64,000 bases of DNA from Alteromonadaceae bacterium (GTDB taxonomy: Bacteria; Pseudomonadota; Gammaproteobacteria; Enterobacterales; Alteromonadaceae): positions 1 to 64,000 of the forward strand of contig WKFJ01000033.1 in NCBI GenBank assembly GCA_014872785.1, in the 5' to 3' direction. The notes under the pieces are model-generated. The model made no database searches, was not told the origin of the DNA, and saw only the letters and a list, made by a program, of their open reading frames with translations. The translations under genes were made by a program, and so were the position numbers. Positions 57,048-64,000 of the stretch are shown here, one piece after another (position 1 is the stretch's first letter; every line of letters begins with the position of its first letter).

Positions 57048-58187
57048 TTACCTTGGGCTAAATTTTTCAAAGCAGGCGCAGATCTCATCATCACCCCAAA
57101 AGTTTGAAGCATCGCCAATTTGTATTTCAACGGTACATTGGGCATTTGCTGTACTGGTGATGCTATCAAATAGCCACTTGTGTTCATTTTTCGCAATGGC
57201 TAAAGCGGTTTTATTCGCCTCATTTGCTGATCTGGGGAGAGTCACAACAAAACTATTGCTTTGAACGGGATGGGGCACACAGGCTTCTCCCAAGACACAA
57301 GTGATCAACTTGCTTATATGAATCGCCCTTTCTCTAAACTCAGTGATTCTCGGTAGGTATTCGTCTAGCCCCATCATGGCACTGATGGCATATGGAAATA
57401 AGGTGTGTACATCTCCCGCCATACGTGACTTCCAAGGTTTTATAGATTCAATGGTTTCTTCATCAGCGGCAACAACGCCTCCTGCCAGTGCACCAAACAT
57501 CTTGTATAGCGATACATAAACACTGTCGCTTAAGTTAGCCACTTCCGCTGGCGATTTTTTCCAGTGTGGAGCTGCTTCAAATAAGCGCGCTCCATCAAAA
57601 TGAAGCATGGTTCCAGAGTTTTCACACCATGCTTTTATACTCTCGAGAGTTTGCCACTGAGGTAACAAAAAGCCCGCCCGTCTGTGCGGAATTTCAATAG
57701 ACAACACTGACACGGGGTGTTGTTGCAGCTGGTTATTCTGAGTTAAATCTTCGATTGTTATTGGGTATTGGTCTGAGCCAACTAAATTGATGTCTAGATT
57801 GAGCAGCTTGGCGCAAGCCGATTGCTCGTCGACGTGCATGTGGCACCTAGGTTGAAAAGCGATACGTTTGTTTTGTTTAAGCTCAGCCCAATGTTTAATA
57901 GCACTTAATTGTCCTGCCATGCCCTTGTGGCAAAATAGCGCTTTTTGTTTTCCCAGCAAATCCGCGAGTCTCTCCTCAAGCTCTTTTATCAGTTTTCCTT
58001 CGCCGTAGAAGTCCATCTGATAATCCGCGTACTTTGAGCGTGTCATCTTTTCAAGTGAAGCTTTGGAAGATATAGGTTGATGCCGGGATAAGAATTGTTT
58101 ACACGCCTGTTTCAACGGGTGGGTGTGGGAGACCTGGTCTTCAAAAGAAGAAGATATTGGTGGCTGTTTCAAATCAAAGTCCCTCAA
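57048..58187 (-). CDS. Beta-eliminating lyase / threonine-aldolase-like PLP enzyme
   Basis: 379 residues from TTG at 58187, 11 bp after the stop of the PstS-like gene; the next in-frame ATG is residue 48. PLP-fold type I signatures: HVDEQSAC, LHFDGARLFEA (Asp198 binds the pyridine N) and SLYKMFGALAGG with Lys229 as the Schiff-base residue. The family cleaves L-threonine or allo-threonine to glycine and acetaldehyde, and similar lyases. The N-terminal ~45 residues are not conserved, so the true start might be later. Confidence 0.82.
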   Translation of the reverse strand: MRDFDLKQPPISSSFEDQVSHTHPLKQACKQFLSRHQPISSKASLEKMTRSKYADYQMDFYGEGKLIKELEERLADLLGKQKALFCHKGMAGQLSAIKHWAELKQNKRIAFQPRCHMHVDEQSACAKLLNLDINLVGSDQYPITIEDLTQNNQLQQHPVSVLSIEIPHRRAGFLLPQWQTLESIKAWCENSGTMLHFDGARLFEAAPHWKKSPAEVANLSDSVYVSLYKMFGALAGGVVAADEETIESIKPWKSRMAGDVHTLFPYAISAMMGLDEYLPRITEFRERAIHISKLITCVLGEACVPHPVQSNSFVVTLPRSANEANKTALAIAKNEHKWLFDSITSTANAQCTVEIQIGDASNFWGDDEICACFEKFSPR

Positions 58188-58198
58188 TTACATGCTGC

Positions 58199-59032
58199 TT
58201 ATTTAGAAGCGGGAACAGCATTATTTGTCATAATTACTTGGGTACCAGTGTCACTGTAAATAAATTCAATAAACTTTCTTACGTTTTCTGATGGTGATGC
58301 TGTCGTAATAAGGTAGGAATCACGGCTTAGAGGATATTTATTGGTCAGTAGGTTTTTACTGCTAGGAAAGATGCCATTAATGGCAATTGCGCGTATTAAA
58401 CCGTTACTTTGAGCCACTCTCACTTGTGTCGTCATACCAATAGCTCCAACTGTGTTAGCTAGCGCTTTTGCCATATCGCCCGATTTGGGCATTAACTTTA
58501 TTTGTTCTGCTATCGTCAGTGCACCAAAACAGGGTATATGTTGATTGACCACTTCTGTATCAACTTCTTCAAAAGGGCGAATAAAGGCTCTAATTTTTAG
58601 GGGGGAATCGTACTTTTCCTGCTTAAGCGTTTGGTTCCATTCAAGTAGTTTAGCGTTATATATGTCGCATAGTTGTTGGTGCGTCAAATTGCCAACAGGT
58701 ACTAAGTGGTTAACGCCAAACACTACCGCCATCCTAGCAAAGCGATGTGTAGTTAATCCCAAAGAGTGTATTTGTTTAACATCAATACCATGGCTTGCCA
58801 TTGCTATATCGATACGGCCTTGGACAAGTGCTGAGATCCGGTCGGTAGGGTTAAGGCCATTGCCAAAGCGGAAGGCTATCTCTTGAGTACTTTCAGCTTT
58901 TTGAAATTCCGCTGCAAGCGCCTCAACTAAAGGTTTTACGCCAGTGGAACCGTCAACATTAATGGTCACATCGCCCGCGTTACCGGCAGGTGCCAATAGT
59001 AGACAAAAGAACATAAGTACCAGCGAACGCAA
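58199..59032 (-). CDS. PstS-like periplasmic substrate-binding protein
   Basis: 277 residues with a signal peptide ending GNAGD. NVDGSTGVKPLVEALAAEF is the phosphate-binding-loop region of PBP_like_2/PstS proteins, and GRIDIAMASHGI, VGAIGMTTQV follow. It binds an oxyanion, probably phosphate; no pstCAB genes are beside it, so it may serve as a lone sensor or binding protein. Next gene on the strand follows after 11 bp, hinting at co-transcription. Confidence 0.83.
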   Translation of the reverse strand: MRSLVLMFFCLLLAPAGNAGDVTINVDGSTGVKPLVEALAAEFQKAESTQEIAFRFGNGLNPTDRISALVQGRIDIAMASHGIDVKQIHSLGLTTHRFARMAVVFGVNHLVPVGNLTHQQLCDIYNAKLLEWNQTLKQEKYDSPLKIRAFIRPFEEVDTEVVNQHIPCFGALTIAEQIKLMPKSGDMAKALANTVGAIGMTTQVRVAQSNGLIRAIAINGIFPSSKNLLTNKYPLSRDSYLITTASPSENVRKFIEFIYSDTGTQVIMTNNAVPASK

Positions 59033-59065
59033 CGCTTTTATCCCTGTTTATTTATGAGGTGATAG

Positions 59066-59953
59066 TTATTTAATTGATACGGTAATCTTTTTCGCAAAGG
59101 ACATTGCCATATTGCTATCGTAATAAGCTGCTTCGTTTATGAAGTGAGGGTATGCCTCATAATCACCTTCGTAACAGATTTCACCACCATCAAACAATGA
59201 AAAAATAGGATCGCCTTTTTTGATAGGTTTAAAATCTGAGTCTTGTACGTATTTGTGCACCATACCTAAACGCTCTCCCTCATCGCTTTGCGGTAGGTAA
59301 ATACTTTCTACTAAGCTGTAAGCTTCATATGTGGGAGCTAGTTCGGGCAAAGTATCGGTGTTGTAGAGTTCAACAAAATCAAGGATGGTATGGGTCATTG
59401 TTTCCATCCACTCCATAATATCGTGTCTAATAACCGATTGTGGCTGAGGGCCTATCTCGACTATTACGCCTTGCTCAGCCACAGAGGCCAAAAAAGCTTG
59501 TTCAAGCATGGGGATTTGATCTTCATAAACCACCACTGCGTTGGGCATTTTAGCCAGCACATAAGCTCCCATTTTCTTGTTGAAATCATCTGATTTCATC
59601 AGTATCAGCGATGGTCCCATATTGCTGGTGGTGTTGTGTAAATCAATAATAAAATCGGTTCTAGCATTGCCCTTAGGGCCAAGCTGGGCATTGATGACTT
59701 TGGCGCGACTTTGCTCGTAATTGGTAAGTGACTCATCAGCCAAACTGTCCAACTTGAACTGTCTGTTCAGGTCGCTGTCGATGTAGCGTTTGTTTTCTTG
59801 ATGACTTTTGGGATTAGCAAATAGGGTTTCTATTGTTAATCCTTTTCTTTGCAGAAGTTGCGGTTGCTTCTGCCACTTATCTAAAAGATATATTCCGCTG
59901 AATTCATTTCCATGTGTACCGCCAACAATGGCAACGTTTGCAATTTTGTTCAT
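59066..59953 (-). CDS. Aspartoacylase
   Basis: 295 residues from the ATG at 59953 (MNKIANVAIVGGTHGNE); the frame continues 23 codons upstream but without homology. Zinc ligands His14 and Glu17 in GGTHGNEFSG, DSDLNRQF substrate loop, DLHNTTSNMG with the third ligand, and VIVEIGPQPQ are diagnostic of aspartoacylase/N-acyl-aspartate deacylase. It would release acetate from N-acetylaspartate or related acyl amino acids. It lies just upstream of the PstS-like gene with a 33-bp gap. Confidence 0.9.
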   Translation of the reverse strand: MNKIANVAIVGGTHGNEFSGIYLLDKWQKQPQLLQRKGLTIETLFANPKSHQENKRYIDSDLNRQFKLDSLADESLTNYEQSRAKVINAQLGPKGNARTDFIIDLHNTTSNMGPSLILMKSDDFNKKMGAYVLAKMPNAVVVYEDQIPMLEQAFLASVAEQGVIVEIGPQPQSVIRHDIMEWMETMTHTILDFVELYNTDTLPELAPTYEAYSLVESIYLPQSDEGERLGMVHKYVQDSDFKPIKKGDPIFSLFDGGEICYEGDYEAYPHFINEAAYYDSNMAMSFAKKITVSIK

Positions 59954-60068
59954 TGTCTGAATATTTCCTTTTAAACGCACGGCGAAAGTCCTTATGTTAC
60001 TGCAACTAAGGTGAAAAGGCATGATGAGTCCTGCAGTAACTCATTATTTTTGAGAATTAGTAATTCAA

Positions 60069-62189
60069 ATGTTTTTTACTACACTAAAAGTATGCTTCTC
60101 AAATGGGAGTAGTCACTTGTTAATTAAGGGTTTTTTATTACCCTTTCTCTGTGCTCTGACGCTTTTATTGTCTTTTTTGGCTCATGCCGCGATTCCCGAT
60201 GATGAATTCCAAGCGTTGCGCGGTGAAATGAGTGCCGCGAGCAATAAGTCTCCGCTAGATGGTATTGCCAAAGCTGACGAGATATTAAACCGCCTTGGCA
60301 ATGAGTTAGGGCTGGGTCAGCGAGTGCGTGTTCTTTATTTAAAGTCTTGGTATCAAATTAATGCCGACAGAATTGAAGCTGCACTTAAAACACTTGCTGA
60401 TGCACGTTTGTTGGCCAAGGACATATCTGAACCTGGTATTCTTTACAGTTACTACAGCATCTCCGCGAGTGCGTTTGCCAACCTAGAACTATATGAACTA
60501 GCTCTTGAGAATCATCTAAATGCATATAAAGAAGCTCCGCTTTTGGGCCGGCCTCAGTTTATTCATCAAACCGAAAACAACATTGGCCATATTTACATGA
60601 AACTGGGGTTGCTTGAGCAGGCGGAAGATTATTTTCAGCGTTTTTACGACTCTGCCGTTGAGTTAGAACTTACCACCCAACAAGCGGTAGCCATGAACAA
60701 CCTCGGTGAAGTGGCTTATTTTCGAGGTGACCTATCCAAAGCACTTGAGCTTCACAATGCTGCGCTTAAGATTAGACAGGATAATAATTTGACTTACCAC
60801 GAGACATGGTCGCTATACAATTTAGGTAGGGTTTATGCGAGCAAAGAAGATTTTGAACCTGCTAGACAGTTTTTCCGTCAGGCAATCACTCGATGGACAA
60901 ACCAAGGCGCCGAATCTAAAACATTAGAGCCTAAATTAGCTTTGGCAGAAACGCTGCTAATGGAAGCGAGGCCGCAAGAAGCAAACGAACTCATCGAGCA
61001 AGTCATTAAAGTGGCTGAACAGCAAAATTTATTTATACCATTACAGGCAGCACTACTTGCGAAAAGCAACGTAAAAAGGAAGTTGGGCGATGTTAATGGC
61101 GCGTTAGCTGCACAAGATAAATACAACCGAATTTCTGCAGCGTACTCTGAAAAACGCTCTTCGGTTGGGCTTACTTATATGTTGTCGCAAACTGAACTGC
61201 GTACCAACGAAATGGCATTACGGCAACTTCAACAAGAACACGAACTGAGTTTGACCGTGGCCGCCGCTGAGCGCAGGCAGGCACTCGTTATTTTTATTAG
61301 TGCCTTTGTGATTATCGGCATAAGCCTGTTCTTTTTATACCGGCTTGCACGCCGTAAACAGCAACTTCAAGAACTGTTAAGCAAATTAGAAGTGACGCAA
61401 AGTAAGTTGGTTGAATCTGAAAAAATGCGCGCAATGACCACGTTAGTATCGGGAATGGCACATCAATTAAATACACCGTTAGGATTGGTAATCACGGCAA
61501 ACTCAACCTTGTCTGACTTGGTTACCAACCTGTCGAAACAGTTTTCAGATAAAAAGCTGACTCAGTCGAAATTAGCCCACTTTATGGGAAAAGCACTTGA
61601 GTTGTTAGAGCTGTCGCAGGGGAATAGCCAAAAAGCGGCCAACCTTATCCAGCGTTTCAAAATGATGTCTGCTAAGTTACAAATAACCGAACTTGCCGAG
61701 TTCGAGTTGTTAGAATTTCTTCGAGAAAAAGTGGCAGGAATAGACGCTCTAAAGCATCGTGAGATTGGCGTAGATATAAGTGGCAGGTCCGTCAGAGTTA
61801 CCAATTACGCACCTGTAATCGAAAAGGTGTTTACCCAATTAGTTGAGAATTCCATCAAACACGGATTCGCCAATACTAAAGCGCCGCAGATAGATATTGA
61901 AATTGAGAATGCAGATGACTCTCAAGTCATTATTCACTACAAGGACAACGGCGTTGGCATTCCGCAGGAAAAGCGGAGACAAGTGTTCGATCCGTTTTAC
62001 ACGACTAGAATGGGAGAAGGTAGCTTGGGTTTGGGGTTAAACGTGATCTACAACTCGATAGTTCATTTGATGCACGGTCACGTTGAATGCATGGTGGATG
62101 CACAGGGAGCCCATTTTGTCCTGTTTATACCAAAAATTGTGAAACATTCAGAGCCATCGACAGAAAGCATTCAAATCGCCACTGAATGA
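60069..62189 (+). CDS. TPR sensor histidine kinase
   Basis: 706 residues. A long N-region and signal-anchor end in LAHAA (~40). TPR-like helices fill about 45-365 (NNIGHIYMKLGLLEQAEDYF, NNLGEVAYFRGDLSKALEL), then a coiled region, one membrane helix (~403-422), and a kinase core with His465 in SGMAHQLNTP and HATPase (QLVENSIKHGF, GEGSLGLGLNVIYN). The Glu that follows the phospho-His in the two sister kinases is Gln466 here, so autokinase activity may be weak. No adjacent regulator. Confidence 0.88.
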   Translation: MFFTTLKVCFSNGSSHLLIKGFLLPFLCALTLLLSFLAHAAIPDDEFQALRGEMSAASNKSPLDGIAKADEILNRLGNELGLGQRVRVLYLKSWYQINADRIEAALKTLADARLLAKDISEPGILYSYYSISASAFANLELYELALENHLNAYKEAPLLGRPQFIHQTENNIGHIYMKLGLLEQAEDYFQRFYDSAVELELTTQQAVAMNNLGEVAYFRGDLSKALELHNAALKIRQDNNLTYHETWSLYNLGRVYASKEDFEPARQFFRQAITRWTNQGAESKTLEPKLALAETLLMEARPQEANELIEQVIKVAEQQNLFIPLQAALLAKSNVKRKLGDVNGALAAQDKYNRISAAYSEKRSSVGLTYMLSQTELRTNEMALRQLQQEHELSLTVAAAERRQALVIFISAFVIIGISLFFLYRLARRKQQLQELLSKLEVTQSKLVESEKMRAMTTLVSGMAHQLNTPLGLVITANSTLSDLVTNLSKQFSDKKLTQSKLAHFMGKALELLELSQGNSQKAANLIQRFKMMSAKLQITELAEFELLEFLREKVAGIDALKHREIGVDISGRSVRVTNYAPVIEKVFTQLVENSIKHGFANTKAPQIDIEIENADDSQVIIHYKDNGVGIPQEKRRQVFDPFYTTRMGEGSLGLGLNVIYNSIVHLMHGHVECMVDAQGAHFVLFIPKIVKHSEPSTESIQIATE

Positions 62190-62392
62190 ATTGAACTGTA
62201 ACTTTCGTCTAGACTATCAAACATATTATTTTTGCCTTTGAATGACGCCCTTAGGATGAATTCAGTAGGCATCGCATTCATATTTTATTGCTATTCTACT
62301 TATATTGGATTTTAACAACGTGAACGGGAATTTGTTCATGGAGTAAAACGTCAATAGACCAATCGTTTTTGCAGTAAATTGGGAGTAATGGA

Positions 62393-62887
62393 ATGTTGAA
62401 AAGATTGACTTGTATATGGATGCTGGTGCTGTACAGCACAGTGGTGAATGCAGATTTTAATTTTGCAGGAAAAGGTACGCTTAGGTATCCCACTGGCGTG
62501 GAAACCCCGTTCGAGTTTGGTTTCACACTCGTGCAAAGGGCGTCTGGAAATATCTTTCATGCGGGAACGTATGAAATGGAAGTATCTCAAGTGCCTGAGA
62601 AATATTCTATTTGGATTAGTGTTCACGAAGACAAACACGTTTATGTGCAAGAATTTGCTGGAGGGTATTTTGAGGGGTTCACGTGGTTATTGGGTGAACA
62701 TCAAATTATCTTGAAGAAGAAAGTAAATCAGCGCAAAAAAGTGCCAGGAAACTATGTATTATCGGTCGATGGTGTTGATCATTTCTTAAAAGGAAAGTCT
62801 GGTTCGGTGGATGTTTATTTCGATAGTAAAGGTATTAAAGATGTTGATCTAAGTGGCTTTGTTAAAGACCTCGGCATAAGTGAATAA
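62393..62887 (+). CDS. Hypothetical exported protein
   Basis: 164 residues with a signal peptide ending at VVNAD. The mature part is beta-rich (FAGKGTLRYPTGVETPFEF, YVQEFAGGYFEGF), with a basic middle (KKKVNQRKK) and a C-terminal FVKDLG. Starts at ATG 62393 after GGGAG at 62382. No family known to me. Same strand as the serine hydrolase that begins 66 bp later, so they may form a unit. Confidence 0.65.
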   Translation: MLKRLTCIWMLVLYSTVVNADFNFAGKGTLRYPTGVETPFEFGFTLVQRASGNIFHAGTYEMEVSQVPEKYSIWISVHEDKHVYVQEFAGGYFEGFTWLLGEHQIILKKKVNQRKKVPGNYVLSVDGVDHFLKGKSGSVDVYFDSKGIKDVDLSGFVKDLGISE

Positions 62888-62953
62888 CTTCAGCCGATAG
62901 TGATAGATTTATCTTTGAAGTAGAGCCAACTCAGTTAATTACAAGGAGTCGTT

Positions 62954-64000
62954 ATGAGTCGCTTGCGTTTATGGTTTGTGTGGTTGTTGTTGATTAATCC
63001 CGTGTGGGTGTTTGCTAGTTATCATGACTCGTCAAGCACGCCTGATAAACCCGGAACCGAATTAGTTAATGGATTAATTGATGTAATGAATAGTGGTGAT
63101 CAAATGCAGATGCAATTGTTCATCACAAAACAATACACCCCTTCCTTCTTAAACAGATTTTCGATGCAAGAGCATCTGGAATTTCTTCTAAATAATCGCC
63201 AAAACTTTGGTGATTTAACCTTTCATGCGTTTCGAGATTATACAGATGCTCCACTACCGAAGAACGAGCTTCACGTTGTTGTAAAATCTTCGAAAACGGA
63301 GTTGTTCCAGGGAATGATTTTGATTACCGAGGGAACTAAACCGGCAAGAATACAACGCGTGATTTTTGGCCCGGCAAGGTGGCCGAGTAACCTAGAAAAA
63401 CTCGGCTCAATGTCACTTAAAAGTGCCGTCACTGAACTTGATGCTTATGTTGAGCGGATGGCTAATAAGGATGTGTTCTCTGGTGCTATTTTACTCGCTC
63501 AAGGCAGTGAGTTGATATACAGCGATGTGCACGGCATGGCGAGTAAACGCTTCAACGTGCTGAATAATTTACAAACTAAATTTAATATCGGATCCATGAA
63601 CAAAATGTTCACCTCCGTGGCTATCATGCAGTTGCTACAAGCGGGCAAAATATCACTAACCGATACGCTCAACCAATATGCTGATGAAACCTGGCTACCA
63701 AAATCCATCAGTGAAAAAATCCAGATACAACATCTACTTTCTCATACATCAGGGCTTGGCAGTTATTTCGGTCGCCAATACCAAGAAACCTCGAAAGACA
63801 AATTTCAAACACTGGACGATTATAAACCTCTGGTCATAGGTTCTTCGTTGCGCTTTGAACCGGGTGAAGGGCGCCGGTATAGCAATACCGGTATGTTGAT
63901 GCTGGGAGTTGTGATTGAGCAGGTGAGTGAGCAAGATTATTTCGATTACATCAGGGAACACATATATAAACCTGCTGGTATGATTGACTCTGATTCATAT
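62954..64000 (+). CDS. Secreted serine hydrolase (beta-lactamase family), cut by right edge
   Basis: 349 codons up to the window end without a stop; AAGGAG lies 5 bp before the ATG at 62954. Signal peptide ends near VWVFASY. The first ~150 residues look like a leading domain with DUF3887/SnoaL-like features, then comes a beta-lactamase/penicillin-binding fold with SMNK (Ser214, Lys217 of the SxxK motif), and YSN (Tyr309). Class C beta-lactamase relatives act as esterases or D-Ala-D-Ala peptidases; substrate unknown. The C-terminal KTG-type box would lie beyond the edge. Confidence 0.85.
   Translation, partial: MSRLRLWFVWLLLINPVWVFASYHDSSSTPDKPGTELVNGLIDVMNSGDQMQMQLFITKQYTPSFLNRFSMQEHLEFLLNNRQNFGDLTFHAFRDYTDAPLPKNELHVVVKSSKTELFQGMILITEGTKPARIQRVIFGPARWPSNLEKLGSMSLKSAVTELDAYVERMANKDVFSGAILLAQGSELIYSDVHGMASKRFNVLNNLQTKFNIGSMNKMFTSVAIMQLLQAGKISLTDTLNQYADETWLPKSISEKIQIQHLLSHTSGLGSYFGRQYQETSKDKFQTLDDYKPLVIGSSLRFEPGEGRRYSNTGMLMLGVVIEQVSEQDYFDYIREHIYKPAGMIDSDSY

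Noticed and set aside
56942..57196. 84-codon - strand ORF overlapping the 3' end of the aldolase-like gene
   Set aside because: Over half of it lies within the aldolase gene in another frame; no ribosome-binding site or family pattern.

Overview
The window looks like chromosomal DNA of a marine gammaproteobacterium of the Alteromonadales (Alteromonas/Glaciecola-like). The reasons are a complete MSHA type IV pilus locus in the Vibrio/Shewanella/Alteromonas order running straight into mreBCD-maf-rng-yhdP-nitrilase-tldD, together with arcA, glgC-glgA, trmB-rsmC, mutY-yggX and DUF3392/DUF3293 genes. Species was not determined, and no database search was possible.

Region 1 (1-21.6 kb): the end of a receiver-domain protein cut by the left edge, then the MSHA pilus cluster, all on the + strand. 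A biogenesis block (mshI, a PilN-like gene, mshJ, K, L, M, N, E, G, F) is followed by a pilin block (mshB, A, C, D, O, P) and the giant adhesin-like mshQ. Overlapping or nearly touching genes show operon structure. A perfect CRP-type palindrome lies between the two blocks and a sigma-54-like -24/-12 element lies before the major pilin gene mshA. MshE carries the paired 24-residue c-di-GMP-binding motifs.

Region 2 (21.6-32.4 kb): a bidirectional-looking terminator, then cell-shape and envelope genes mreB, mreC, mreD, maf, rng, yhdP, a nitrilase-like amidase and tldD, several joined by TAATG or overlapping starts. Region 3 (32.4-38 kb): on the - strand yjgA followed by a 1171-residue Ig-like lipoprotein; on the + strand pmbA, the partner of tldD.

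Region 4 (38-48.5 kb): on the - strand arcA, and a membrane histidine kinase followed by a YfiR-family gene; then a DUF3293 gene, glgC-glgA, trmB-rsmC, and mutY-yggX on the + strand, ending at tRNA-Phe(GAA) behind a strong promoter and a hairpin-rich leader.

Region 5 (48.5-64 kb) is looser and more accessory: exported hypothetical proteins, a beta-propeller hybrid-type histidine kinase, two probable decayed small genes each broken by an in-frame TGA, a 43-residue membrane microprotein overlapping a beta-barrel gene, DUF3392, an epoxide-hydrolase-like enzyme, a PstS-like protein with a threonine-aldolase-like enzyme, an aspartoacylase, a TPR histidine kinase, and a serine hydrolase that runs off the right edge.

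Three histidine kinases in the window share one related catalytic core behind three different sensors, without adjacent response regulators. I found no CRISPR array, insertion sequence, rRNA or prophage.
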